Shown in pieces: positions 10,265-20,164 of a stretch of DNA of 64,000 nucleotides (its first letter is position 1; every line of letters begins with the position of its first letter). The DNA comes from Kitasatospora acidiphila (lineage in GTDB: Bacteria > Actinomycetota > Actinomycetes > Streptomycetales > Streptomycetaceae): NCBI RefSeq assembly GCF_006636205.1, contig NZ_VIGB01000003.1, positions 6,016,501 through 6,080,500 of the forward strand, in the 5' to 3' direction. The translations under genes were made by a program, and so were the position numbers. The notes below the pieces were generated by a model. The model was not told where the DNA came from and did no database searches. It saw nothing but the letters and a program-made list of their open reading frames with translations.

Positions 10265-10849
10265 TCACAGCCCCGGCGCGCCCCAGACCGGGAACCAGCG
10301 GCTGAGGTCCTGCTCCACCCGCAGGTCGTTGGCCAGCATCCCCTTCATCTGCAGCTCCAGCGGGCTGTTGCGGCGCTCACCGCCGCCGGGCATCGGCGCG
10401 AACGGGTAGAAGGTGCCCCGCTTGTAGAGGTAGACCAGGCCCAGCGACTGGCCCTCGTCGTTCCTGAAGGTCACGATCGAGCAGAGGAGTTGCGGCCCGA
10501 AGCCGTTGGCCTCCAGCTCGCTGTTGACCGCGTGCAGGTCGTTGACCAGCTCGGGCAGCTCCTCCGGGAGGTGCCGGGCGAGCAGCCAGGAGTAGCCGTA
10601 CTCGTCCCGGCTGGCCTCCACCGGCACACCGCCGTTGGGCGTGTCGGCGTCCAGCAGGGCCCGCACCTGCGCCTCCACCTCGTGGAAGGCGCCGCCCTCC
10701 ACGGCGGCGAAGCAGACCGAGCCCAACCCGGTGGGGGTGAACCCGGCGGCGGCCTCCAGGGTGAGTGCCGCGGACGGGATGCCGAAGAGCTGGTCGAGGT
10801 CCGGCTTGACCGGCTTGCTGCGGCCCAGCAGGGCGTCCAGGAATCCCAC
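10265..10849 (-). CDS. pspAB: PspA-associated protein PspAB
   Basis: 194 residues beginning GFLDALLGRSKPVKPDLDQLFG, which matches the actinobacterial PspAB family found beside PspA or HtpX. It is probably part of the membrane stress response; the molecular role is not established. The start is a GTG at 10849 with GGAAGG upstream. It is encoded 47 bases after htpX on the same strand, supporting a joint membrane quality-control operon. Confidence 0.85.
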   Translation of the reverse strand: MGFLDALLGRSKPVKPDLDQLFGIPSAALTLEAAAGFTPTGLGSVCFAAVEGGAFHEVEAQVRALLDADTPNGGVPVEASRDEYGYSWLLARHLPEELPELVNDLHAVNSELEANGFGPQLLCSIVTFRNDEGQSLGLVYLYKRGTFYPFAPMPGGGERRNSPLELQMKGMLANDLRVEQDLSRWFPVWGAPGL

Positions 10850-10896
10850 GGATCGTTGCCTTCCGTTCGTGCGGTGGGTTCGTGCGGGGGAGGGGC

Positions 10897-11826
10897 TCAG
10901 CGGCCCAGCTCGCCGGAGATCTTCTCCAGCTGCGCCAGCCGCTGCTCCAGGCTCGGGTGGGTGGACATCAGCTGGCTCGCCACCTCCTTGGCGCTCAGCG
11001 CGGGGGCGAAGAAGAAGGCGTTGTACGGCTGGGCCTTGCGCAGGTCCTGGGTCGGGATCGCGCCGATCTGCCCGGTCACCTTGGTCAGCGCCGAGGCCAG
11101 CGCGCTGGGCCGGCCGGTGAGCTGGGCGGCGGCCCGGTCGGCGGCCAGCTCCCGGTAGCGGGAGAGCAGCCGGGTGAGCAGGAAGCTGATCGCGTAGACC
11201 ACCATGCTGACCAGCGAGACGAGCACGATCGCGATGGCGGCGTTGTCATTGTTGTTGTTGTTCCGGTTGCCGCCGCCGCCCCACATGCCGGTGTAGAGCG
11301 CGATCCGGGTGATCGCGCCGGCCAGCACGCCGAGGAACCCGGCGATGGTCATCACCGCGACGTCCCGGTGGGCGACGTGCGACAGCTCGTGCGCCAGCAC
11401 GCCCTCCAGCTCCTCCGGCTCCAGCCGGCGCAGCAGGCCGGTGGTGACGCAGACCACCGCGTTGTTCGGGTTGCGGCCGGTGGCGAAGGCGTTGGGCATG
11501 TCGTTGTCGGCCACCGCGACCCGGGGCTTGGGCATGTCGGCCAGCGCGCAGAGCCGGTCAATGGTGCCGTGCAGCTGCGGGTACTGCTCGGGGGTGACCT
11601 CGTGGGCGCCCATGGCCCGCTGGGTGATCTTGTCGCTGAACCAGAACTGCGCGATGAACAGGCCGCCGGAGAGCAGCACGATCAGCGGCCACGCGCCCCT
11701 CAGCAGCACGATCAGGATGCCGGTGAACCCGACGTACAGCAGCCCGATGAGGAACATCGTGGTGACCATCCGACCGGTCAGACCCCGATCGGGAGCAAAG
11801 CGGGTGTGGGTGCCGGACGCCGACAT
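10897..11826 (-). CDS. htpX: Zinc metalloprotease HtpX
   Basis: Membrane-embedded M48 peptidase that cleaves misfolded membrane proteins. The 309-residue protein has two N-terminal membrane helices, the zinc motif HELSH (in LAHELSHVAHRD), two more hydrophobic stretches, and the downstream Glu in YRELAADRAAA that completes the zinc site. The ATG at 11826 is chosen over an upstream in-frame start because of AGGAG 5 bases before it. It leads the htpX-pspAB-DUF3097 run and is divergent from hrcA. Confidence 0.93.
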   Translation of the reverse strand: MSASGTHTRFAPDRGLTGRMVTTMFLIGLLYVGFTGILIVLLRGAWPLIVLLSGGLFIAQFWFSDKITQRAMGAHEVTPEQYPQLHGTIDRLCALADMPKPRVAVADNDMPNAFATGRNPNNAVVCVTTGLLRRLEPEELEGVLAHELSHVAHRDVAVMTIAGFLGVLAGAITRIALYTGMWGGGGNRNNNNNDNAAIAIVLVSLVSMVVYAISFLLTRLLSRYRELAADRAAAQLTGRPSALASALTKVTGQIGAIPTQDLRKAQPYNAFFFAPALSAKEVASQLMSTHPSLEQRLAQLEKISGELGR

Positions 11827-11945
11827 TTCTGCTCCTAGGGTCCATCCGTCTTGACTGATATCGATGCTGCCACTTCGACCGGCGCCCGGCACCCACCTGG
11901 CGGGACTTCCACACGTGATCCGTGCTTCATCCCCGCCACGGGGCG

Positions 11946-11974
11946 TTCCTGCCGTCGGACCCGGGCCTTACACT
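11946..11974 (+). promoter_or_regulatory. Candidate hrcA promoter
   Basis: TTCCTG (11946-11951) and TACACT (11969-11974) are separated by 17 bp and lie 13 bp upstream of the CIRCE element, which would place the operator across the start of transcription. Other assignments (TACGGT at 11981) are possible. Confidence 0.45.
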
Positions 11975-11987
11975 GGCAGGTACGGTT

Positions 11988-12014
11988 CTGGCACTCTTCA
12001 ATGCAGAGTGCCAG
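11988..12014. promoter_or_regulatory. CIRCE operator (HrcA binding site)
   Basis: Inverted repeat CTGGCACTC - 9 bases - GAGTGCCAG, an exact 9-bp pair of arms and a close match to the CIRCE consensus TTAGCACTC-N9-GAGTGCTAA. It lies 62 bp upstream of the hrcA start, so HrcA probably represses its own operon hrcA-dnaJ, with release on heat shock. Confidence 0.92.
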
Positions 12015-12076
12015 CCGACCTACGGAGAGTGCAGGGCCCGGCACCAGGACAACGTGCGAAGAGGGAGGTGCGTGCC

Positions 12077-13264
12077 ATGTTCGACGAACCGGAATCCGAT
12101 CCGCGCGCAACCGGCGGCGAGCCGGTCGTTGGCAGCTCGTCGTCGTCGACCTCGTCCCGAGCCGCCAGGGCCAAGGCGCCGAACCGGCGTCCGGCCCGCA
12201 CCCCGGCGACCCGCCCCGCCGCACCCGTCGAGCACCCCGGCACCCTGCCGCTGGACGACCGCAAGCTGGCCGTGCTGCGCGCCATCGTGCAGGACTACGT
12301 CGGCACCGAGGAGCCGGTCGGCTCCAAGGCGCTGGTCGAGCGCCACAACCTGGGCGTCTCCCCGGCGACCGTGCGCAACGACATGGCCACGCTGGAGGAT
12401 GACGGCTACATCCAGCAGCCGCACACCAGCGCCGGCCGGATCCCGACCGACAAGGGCTACCGGCTGTTCGTCGACCGGCTGGCCGAGATCAAGCCGATGA
12501 GCGCGCCCGAGCGCCGCGCGATCCGCCACTTCCTGGACGGCGCGGTCGACCTGGACGACGTGGTGGCCCGCACCGTGCGGCTGCTGGCCCAGCTGACCAG
12601 GCAGGTCGCGGTGGTGCAGTACCCGTCGCTGATCCGCTCCTCGGTCCGTCACGTCGAGCTGGTGATGCTGGCCCCCACCAAGGTGCTGCTGGTCCTGATC
12701 ACCAACACCGGCCGGGTCGAGCAGCGTATGGTGGACTGCCCCGCGCCGATCGGCGAGAGCACGCTGGCCGAGCTGCGGGCCCGGTTGAACGCCAGGGCGG
12801 GCGGCTGCCGGTTCCCGGAGGTGCCGGCCCTGGTCGAGGACCTGCCGCTGTCCTTCGAGCCGGCCGAGCGCCCGATCGTCTCCACGGTGCTCTCCACCTT
12901 CTTCGAGTCCCTGGTCGAACAGAGCGAGGAGCGGATCATGCTGGCCGGCACCGCCAACCTCACCCGGTTCGGCCACGACTTCCCGCTCACCATCCAGCCG
13001 GTGCTGGAGGCGTTGGAGGAGCAGGTGGTCCTGCTCCGCCTGCTCGGCGAGACTAATGACGGCGGCATGACCGTCCGGATCGGACGTGAGAACGACTACG
13101 AGGGCCTGAATTCCACGTCGGTCGTCTCGGTCGGTTACGGTTCGGGCGATGAGAGCGTGGCCAAACTCGGAGTCATCGGGCCGACCCGGATGGACTACCC
13201 CGGCACCATGGGGGCGGTCCGGGCGGTGGCCCGGTACGTGGGGCAGATCCTCGCCGAGTCGTAG
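12077..13264 (+). CDS. hrcA: Heat-inducible transcription repressor HrcA, long N-terminus
   Basis: Winged-helix repressor of CIRCE-controlled chaperone genes. From about residue 59 (LDDRKLAVLRAIV) it follows the family: EEPVGSKAL, SPATVRNDMATLEDDGYI, HTSAGRIPTDKGYR, then the dimerisation and GroEL-responsive domain ending AVARYVGQILAES. The ATG at 12077 has GGAGG 8 bases upstream. This gives 395 residues, with some 58 extra low-complexity residues (Ser-rich, then Pro/Ala/Arg-rich) before the usual start. I see no ATG or GTG in frame between them, so the extension looks real. It leads the hrcA-dnaJ pair. Confidence 0.93.
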   Translation: MFDEPESDPRATGGEPVVGSSSSSTSSRAARAKAPNRRPARTPATRPAAPVEHPGTLPLDDRKLAVLRAIVQDYVGTEEPVGSKALVERHNLGVSPATVRNDMATLEDDGYIQQPHTSAGRIPTDKGYRLFVDRLAEIKPMSAPERRAIRHFLDGAVDLDDVVARTVRLLAQLTRQVAVVQYPSLIRSSVRHVELVMLAPTKVLLVLITNTGRVEQRMVDCPAPIGESTLAELRARLNARAGGCRFPEVPALVEDLPLSFEPAERPIVSTVLSTFFESLVEQSEERIMLAGTANLTRFGHDFPLTIQPVLEALEEQVVLLRLLGETNDGGMTVRIGRENDYEGLNSTSVVSVGYGSGDESVAKLGVIGPTRMDYPGTMGAVRAVARYVGQILAES

Positions 13265-13328
13265 CAACAACCCATAGCAGCCCAACCCTTAGCAATACTG
13301 TCTAGAGGCGGAACAAGCGGAGTCATTG

Positions 13329-14467
13329 GTGGCCACGGACTACTACGCGGTACTCGGCGTCCGACGCGACGCGGGGCAGGACGAGATCAAGAAGGCGTTC
13401 CGGCGCCTGGCACGTGAACTGCACCCGGACGTCAACCCGGACCCGAAGACGCAGGAGCGGTTCAAGGAGATCAACGCCGCCTACGAGGTGCTCTCCGATC
13501 CGCAGAAGCGCCAGGTCTACGACCTCGGCGGCGACCCGCTGTCGCCCAACGGCGGCGGCGCGGGCGGCTTCGGCGCCGGTGCGGCGGGCTTCGGCTTCTC
13601 CGACATCATGGACGCCTTCTTCGGCGCGGCGGCCGGCCAGCGCGGGCCCCGCTCGCGCACCCGGCGCGGCCAGGACGCGATGATCCGCCTGGAGATCACC
13701 CTGGAGGAGGCCGCCTTCGGCACCACCAAGGAACTCCAGGTCGACACCGCCGTCACCTGCACCACCTGCAGCGGCGAGGGCGCGGCCCCCGGCACCACCG
13801 CGCAGACCTGTGACATGTGCCGCGGCAAGGGCGAGGTCTCCCAGGTCACCCGGTCCTTCCTGGGCCAGGTCATGACCTCCCGCCCGTGCCCGCAGTGCCA
13901 GGGCTTCGGCACCGTGGTGCCGACCCCGTGCCCCGAGTGCGCCGGCGACGGCCGGGTCCGGGCCCGCCGCACCCTCACCGTCAAGATCCCGCCGGTGTCG
14001 ACAACGGCACCCGGATCCAGCTGGCCGGCGAGGGCGAGGTCGGCCCCGGCGGCGGCCCGGCCGGCGACCTCTACGTGGAGATCGCCGAGACCAGCCACCC
14101 CACCTTCCAGCGCCGCGGCGACGATCTGCACTGCACCGTCACCATCCCGATGACGGCGGCGGCGCTCGGCACCCAGGTGCCGCTGCAGACCCTGGACGGT
14201 CTGGAGGAGGTCGACATCCGGCCCGGCACCCAGTCCGGCCAGTCGATCCCGCTGCACGGCCGCGGTGTCACCCACCTGCGCGGGGGCGGCCGAGGCGACC
14301 TGATAGTGCATGTCGAGGTGCAGACGCCCACCAAGCTCGACCCCGAGCAGGAGGAGCTGCTGCGCCGGCTCTCGGCGCTGCGTGGCGAGGAGCGGCCGTC
14401 CGGCCAGTTCGCGCCCGGCCAGCAGGGGCTGTTCTCGCGCCTGAAGGACGCCTTCAACGGCCGCTGA
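13329..14467 (+). CDS. dnaJ: Chaperone DnaJ, frameshifted near 13991
   Basis: Hsp40 co-chaperone of DnaK. J domain at residues 1-70 with HPD, then a Gly/Phe-rich linker, then four CxxCxGxG-type zinc repeats (CTTCSGEG, CDMCRGKG, CPQCQGFG, CPECAGDG). The frame then breaks: after VKIP at about 13991 the C-terminal substrate domain (GTRIQLAGEGE to RLKDAFNGR) continues one frame over. Restoring one G in a GG pair gives a single 379-residue DnaJ, the normal length. Start GTG at 13329. It is 64 bases downstream of hrcA, so this is the second, HrcA-linked dnaJ of streptomycetes. The break is probably a sequence error. Confidence 0.9.
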
Positions 14468-14493
14468 GCCGTCGTTACCCAGCACGTACCGCC

Positions 14494-14523
14494 GCAGCCC
14501 CGGGTCGTTCGACCCGGGGCTGC
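14494..14523. terminator. Hairpin between dnaJ and rsmE
   Basis: Perfect 13-bp inverted repeat (14494-14506 with 14511-14523) with a GTTC loop, 27 bases after the dnaJ stop. Confidence 0.8.
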
Positions 14524-14546
14524 GCCCACCCCAGAAGGCTCCGCTG

Positions 14547-15296
14547 ATGACCGCACCCGTCTTCATCGTCGACACCGCCCGACTGACCGCCGCCGCGCCC
14601 GGCGCCGTGGTCCGGCTGGACGGCGCCGAGGGGCGGCACGCCGTCGCCGTGAAGCGGCTGGAGGCGGGTGAGGCGGTCACCCTGACCGACGGCCTGGGCC
14701 TGGGCGCCTTCGGCACCGTCGCCGCGGTGCACGGCAAGGACGCGCTGGACGTCACCGTGGCCGAGCTGCGCGCCGAGCCCGAGCCGAGCCCCCGGATCAC
14801 CGTGGTGCAGGCGCTCCCCAAGGGCGACCGCGGCGAGCTCGCGGTGGAGACCATGACCGAGGTCGGGGTGGACGCGGTGATCCCCTGGTCGGCGTCCCGC
14901 TGCATCACCCAGTGGAAGGGCGATCGCGGCGCCAAGGCGCTGGCCAAGTGGCGGGCCACCGCCCGGGAGGCCGGAAAGCAGTCCCGCCGGCTGCGCTTCC
15001 CCGAGGTGGGCGAGCCGATGACGACCCGTCAACTGGCGCCGCTGCTGGCCCGGGCGGCGTTCGCGGCGGTGCTGCACGAGGAGGGCGCAGAGCCGCTGGC
15101 CGCCGCCGAGCTGCCGACCGCCGGGGAGATCGTGCTGGTGGTCGGCCCGGAGGGCGGGGTGAGCCCGGAGGAGCTCGCCGCCTTCGCCGAGGCCGGAGCC
15201 AAGCCGTACCGGCTGGGCCCCTCGGTGCTGCGCACCTCCACCGCCGGAGTGGCCGCCGGGGCGCTGCTGCTCGGGCGGACCGGCCGCTGGGCCTGA
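14547..15296 (+). CDS. rsmE: 16S rRNA m3U1498 methyltransferase RsmE
   Basis: SPOUT-type methyltransferase that N3-methylates U1498 of 16S rRNA. The 249-residue protein has the N-terminal PUA-like domain (LDGAEGRHAVAVKR) and the C-terminal trefoil-knot SAM site VVGPEGGVSPEE and LGPSVLRTSTAG. ATG start at 14547. It follows dnaJ, the usual order in many bacteria. Confidence 0.95.
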   Translation: MTAPVFIVDTARLTAAAPGAVVRLDGAEGRHAVAVKRLEAGEAVTLTDGLGLGAFGTVAAVHGKDALDVTVAELRAEPEPSPRITVVQALPKGDRGELAVETMTEVGVDAVIPWSASRCITQWKGDRGAKALAKWRATAREAGKQSRRLRFPEVGEPMTTRQLAPLLARAAFAAVLHEEGAEPLAAAELPTAGEIVLVVGPEGGVSPEELAAFAEAGAKPYRLGPSVLRTSTAGVAAGALLLGRTGRWA

Positions 15297-15370
15297 CCGT
15301 TCGCCGATCGCCTGGGCCGGCTCCCGGGAATCGGTGGTCCCGGGCCCCACGGGATGCATAACCTGACCGG

Positions 15371-18300
15371 GTGACGGACACCGAGAGCACCTCCACCGGC
15401 GGCGCCTACCTGCGCCATCCCCATCTGCACGGCGACCTGGTGACCTTCGTCGCCGAGGACGACGTCTGGCTCGCACCGCTCGACGGCGGCCGTGCCTGGC
15501 GGCTGACCGCCGACCGCTCACCGGTCTCCCATCCGCGCTTCTCGCCCGACGGCCGCACCATCGCCTGGACCGCCAGCCGGGACGGCTCCGCCGAGATCCA
15601 CGCGGCCTCGGTGGACGGCGGCGAGGCCCGCCGCCTGACCCACTGGGGCAGCACCAGCCGCACCCTGCTGCGCGGCTGGACCAAGGACGGCGAACCGGTC
15701 GCGATCACCTCCGCCGGCCAGCCGACCAGCCGTCAGGCCTGGGCCTTCGCCGTGCCGCTGGACGGCGGCAGCCCGCGCAAGCTGCCCTACGGCCCGATCG
15801 GCAACCTGGCCTTCGCCCCCGACTCGGACGACGTCCTGCTGCTCTCCGCCTACTCGCTGGAGCCGGCCCGCTGGAAGCGCTACCGGGGCGGCACCGCGGG
15901 CAAGTTGTGGATCGGCAGCACCACCGGGGAGTTCCACCGGATCCACCAGGAGCTGGACGGCAACATCGAGTCCCCGCTCTGGGTGGCCCATGGAAAGGAA
16001 GGAGGTCGGATCGCCTTCCTCAGTGACCACGAGGGCTGCGGCCACCTCTACTCCAGCCGCCCCGACGGCACCGACCTGCGCCGCCACACCCCGGACGGCG
16101 ACTTCTACGCCCGGGGCGCCAGCACCGACGGCACCCGGGTGGTCTGGCACAGCGCCGGCGACCTGTGGCTGCTGGACAGCCTGGACGCGGACGCTGCTCC
16201 GCGCCGGCTGGAGGTCACCCTGGCCGGCCCGCGCAGTGGCCGCCGCCGCTACCCGCTGTCCGCCGCCGGCCGGGTGGAGACCGCCGCCCCGGACGCCACC
16301 GCCAGGGCCGCCGCCGTGGTGGTGCGCGGCGGCGTGCACTGGCTGACCCACCGGGAGGGGCCGGCCCGGGTGCTGTCCGAGACGCCCGGCGTGCGGGCCC
16401 GGCTGGCCCGGGTGGTCCCGCCCGTCGACGAGGACGGCTCGCAGGGCGCGCTCTGGGTGACCGACGCCGAGGGCGACGACGCCCTGGAGTACGCCCCGGA
16501 GGTGCTCGGAGCGGAGCGCCGCCGACTGGCCGCCGGCCGGCTCGGCCGGGTGCTCTCCCTGGTGGTCGCCCCGGACGGGCGGCGGGCGGCGGTGGCCGCG
16601 CACGACGGCCGGGTGCTGCTGGTGGGCCTTGCCGACGACACGGTGCGCGAGCTGGCGCACAGCCGGGACGGCGAGGTGAGCGGTCTGGTCTTCGCCCCGG
16701 AGTCGGACTGGCTGGCCTGGTCGCAGCCGGGCCTGGGCGGGTCGGTGCGGCAGATCATGCTCGCCGAGATCGCCACCGGCACCGTCGCCGAGGCCACTCC
16801 GCAGCGCTTCGTCGACACCTCCCCGGCCTTCACCGCGGACGGCAGGCACCTGGCCTTCCTGTCGGTGCGCAACTTCGACCCGGTCTACGACGCGCACAGC
16901 TTCGACCTCGGGTTCCCGACCGGGGCCCGCCCGTACCTGCTGACCCTGGCGGCCGACACGCCGTCGCCGTTCGGTCCGCAGCGGCTGGGCCGCCCGGTCG
17001 ACGGTGAGGACGACAAGCCGGCCGACAAGCCGGAGAAGGCCGGGGGCGACTCGACCGAGGAGGCCGAGGCGGAGCCCGCCGGCACCGTGGTCGACCTGGA
17101 CGGGCTGGCCGACCGGATCGTGGCGTTCCCGGTCGAGGGCGGCCGGTTCGGCACCCTGCGGGCCGCCAAGGACGGCCTGCTGTGGACCAGGTACCCGGTG
17201 GTCGGCATGCTCGGCGACGACGCCGCCACCCCCGAGGACGAGCGCCCCGGCCCGGTGCTGGAGCGCTTCGACCTGCGCAAGCTGCGAGCCGAGCAGCTGG
17301 TGGACAGCCTGGACGCCTTCCAGGTGAGCGGCGACGGCAGCCGGCTGGCGGTGCTGGACGGCGGCGAGCTGCGGATCGTCCCCGCCGACCGCAAGGCCGG
17401 CGAGGACGACGAGGCCGGGGTCGACCTGGCCCGGCTGCGGATCACCGTGGACCCGGCGGCCGAGTGGCGGCAGATGTTCGACGAGAACGGCCGGCTGATG
17501 CGCGACAACTACTGGCGGGCCGACCTGGGCGGCTTCGACTGGGCGGGCGCGCTGGCCAGGTACCGCCCGCTGGTGGAGCGGCTCGGTTCGCACGACGACC
17601 TGGTCGACCTGCTCTGGGAGGTGGTCGGCGAGCTGGGCACCTCGCACGCCTATGTCTCGCCGCCCGGCCGCGGCGGTTTCGGCTCGCGTCCGCAGGGCCT
17701 GCTCGGCGCCGACCTGGAGCGCGACGGCGACGTCTGGCGGATCGCCCGGATCCTGCCCGGGGAGTCCTCCGACCCGCGGGCCCGCTCCCCGCTGGCCCAG
17801 CCCGGGGTGGCGATCCGCCCGGGGGACGCGCTGCTCGCCGTGGACGGCCGACCGGTCGACCCGGTGACCGGACCGGCCCCACTGCTGGCCGGAACGGCAG
17901 GCCAGCCGGTCGAGTTGACGGTCCGTCAGAAGGATGGCACGGTGCGCCACCCGGTGGCCGTGCCGGTCGCCAGCGACGAGGCGCTGCGCTACCACGACTG
18001 GGTGGCCGGGCGGCGGGCCGCGGTCCGTGAGCTCTCCGGCGGCCGGCTCGGCTACCTGCACGTGCCGGACATGATGAGCGCCGGCTGGGCCCAACTCCAC
18101 CGCGACCTGCGGGTGGAGGTGGCCAGGGAGGGCCTGCTGGTGGACCTGCGCGGCAACAGCGGCGGGCACACCTCGCAGCTGATCATCGAGAAGCTCGCCC
18201 GGCGGATCGTCGGCTGGGGGGTGGCCCGCGACATGGCCACCGCGGAGAGCTACCCCAACGACGCCCGCGCGGCCCGGTGGTGGCGCTGGCCGACGAGCAC

Positions 18301-18630
18301 TCCGGCTCGGACGGCGACATCGTCAACGCGGCGATCCAGGCGCTCGGCATCGGCCCGGTGGTCGGCACCCGCACCTGGGGCGGCGTGATCGGCATCGACA
18401 GCCGCTACAGCCTGGTCGACGGCACCGGGGTCACCCAGCCCAAGTACGCGATCTGGATCGAGGGTTACGGCTGGGACCTGGAGAACCGCGGGGTCACCCC
18501 GGACGTCGAGGTGGAGATCGCCCCGCACCAGTGGGCAGCCGGCGAGGACCCGCAACTGGCCGAGGCGGTGCGGATCGCGCTCGCCGGGCTGGCCGAGCAG
18601 CCGGCCAGGACCCCGCCGGCGCTGCCCTGA
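15371..18630 (+). CDS. Tricorn-like protease (S41), frameshifted near 18266
   Basis: Large cytosolic peptidase thought to act after the proteasome on oligopeptides. Two beta-propeller domains (Asp-box-like HPRFSPDGRTIAW repeats), then a helical core with TSHAYV (catalytic Ser/His pair in tricorn), a PDZ domain (IRPGDALLAVDG) and the S41 core. Near 18266 a CCC run lacks one C; the second part, one frame over, carries HSGSDGD (nucleophile Ser) and DLENRGVTPD (catalytic Glu). Joined, it is a 1086-residue, normal-length tricorn. As sequenced, the protein would lack its nucleophile. GTG start at 15371. The break is probably a sequence error. Confidence 0.88.
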
Positions 18631-18643
18631 ACGAAAGGTGCTT

Positions 18644-18688
18644 CCGGTAGGTTGGCGGATCGTCAGCAACCCACCGCCGACCTACCGG
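18644..18688. terminator. Inverted repeat between tricorn and HIT genes
   Basis: CCGGTAGGT (18644-18652) pairs with ACCTACCGG (18680-18688), with further partial pairing (GGCGG with CCGCC) inside. It may terminate the tricorn transcript or structure the HIT leader, ending 11 bases before the HIT start. Confidence 0.55.
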
Positions 18689-18699
18689 GAGCCCTCCCC

Positions 18700-19059
18700 A
18701 TGGCCGACCAGCTCGACCCCGACTGCATCTTCTGCAAGATCGTCGCCGGTGCCATCCCGGCCAGCGTGGTCCGCGAGACCGAGCGCACCATCGCCTTCCG
18801 GGACATCAACCCGCAGGCGCCCACCCATGTGCTGGTCGTCCCCAAGGACCACTACCCGAACGCCGCCACGCTGGCCGCCGCCGACCCGGAGCTAGCCGCC
18901 GCCGTGCTGACCGAGGCCGCCGGGGTGGCCGCCGACGAGAAGATCGCCGACCACGGCTACCGGATGATCTTCAACACCGGTGCGGGCGCCGGCCAGACCG
19001 TCTTCCACGCCCATGTGCACGTGCTCGGCGGCGCGGCCTTCCACGAGGGCATGGTCTGA
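18700..19059 (+). CDS. HIT family nucleotide hydrolase
   Basis: 119-residue histidine-triad protein (HINT-like purine nucleoside phosphoramidase). CIFCKIVAGAIP near the N-terminus and the triad HAHVHVLGG near residues 104-112 are clear. The ATG at 18700 gives the usual length; a longer frame from 18652 would run through the hairpin. It is 5 bases from the RNase Z gene, so the two are probably co-translated. Confidence 0.93.
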   Translation: MADQLDPDCIFCKIVAGAIPASVVRETERTIAFRDINPQAPTHVLVVPKDHYPNAATLAAADPELAAAVLTEAAGVAADEKIADHGYRMIFNTGAGAGQTVFHAHVHVLGGAAFHEGMV

Positions 19060-19064
19060 CACCC

Positions 19065-19984
19065 GTGTCCAACCGTGAACTCGTCGTCCTCGGCACGGCC
19101 AGCCAGGTGCCCACCCGGCACCGCAACCACAACGGCTACCTGCTGCGCTGGGACGGCGAGGGCCTGCTCTTCGACCCGGGCGAGGGCACCCAGCGGCAGA
19201 TGCTGCACGCCGGGGTCTCGGCCACCGACCTGACCCGGATCTGCGTCACGCACTTCCACGGCGACCACAGCCTGGGCCTGGCCGGGGTGATCCAGCGGAT
19301 CAACCTGGACAAGGTGCCGCACCCGGTGCACGCCTACTACCCGGCGAGCGGCCAGGTCTACTTCGACCGGCTGCGGCAGGCCACCGCCTACCACCAGAGT
19401 GCGGAGCTGCCCGAGCACCCGATCCGGTCGTCCGGCCCGATCCCGGTGCCCGGTGCCCCGTTCGCCATGGACGCGGTGGCGCTCTCCCACCCGGTGGACT
19501 CGTACGGCTACCGGCTGATCGAGCCGGGCGGGCGGCGGCTGCTGCCCGAGAAGCTGGCCGAGTTCGGCCTGCGCGGCCCGATCGTCGGGAAGCTGCAGCG
19601 GCAGGCCGCCGTCGAGCTGGACGGTCGCACGATCACCCTGGACGAGGTCAGCGAGGTCTACCAGGGGCAGCGGTTCGCCTTCGTGATGGACACCCGGATG
19701 TGCGAGGGGTCGAGCGGCTCGCGGACGGCGCCGACCTGCTGGTGATCGAGGCGACCTTCCTGAACGCCGACGCGCACCTCGCTGAGGAGCACGGCCACCT
19801 CACCGCCGCCCAGGCGGCCCGGGTGGCGGCCGCGGCCGGGGTCCGCACCCTGGTGCTCACCCACTTCTCGCAGCGCTACCCCGACCTGGCCGGCCACCTG
19901 GCCGAGGCCCGGGAGCACTTCGACGGCGAACTGGTGATCGCCGAGGACCTCGCCAGGGTGCCGGTGCCGCGCCGCCGCCGGTGA
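19065..19984 (+). CDS. rnz: Ribonuclease Z, frameshifted near 19709
   Basis: Metallo-beta-lactamase-fold endonuclease that trims tRNA 3' ends. Zinc motif HFHGDHSLGL near residue 65 and the exosite region, then FVMDTR with the bridging Asp. At about 19709 a GGGG run lacks one G; the C-terminal part (VERLADGADLLVIEAT, then the last zinc His in LTHFSQRY) is one frame over. Joined, the protein has 306 residues, normal for the family. GTG start at 19065, 5 bases after the HIT stop. The break is probably a sequence error. Confidence 0.88.
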
Positions 19985-20164
19985 CTGCGAGCGATCGGGG
20001 TGCGGCGCGGAAACGCGAAAACGACTGGCATCACTGCGGGCAGTGCCGCACCATCGATCGGGCCGTGCCACAACGAACACCTGCGCGGCGTACCCTGGTG
20101 ACCCGGAAGACCGAGCGGCACCCCGAGACCACGGATGGGATGAGGCAGGCCTCAGGGCCGACGT

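Noticed and set aside
15518..18169. Long minus-strand frame opposite the tricorn gene
   Set aside because: Antisense shadow of a well identified gene.
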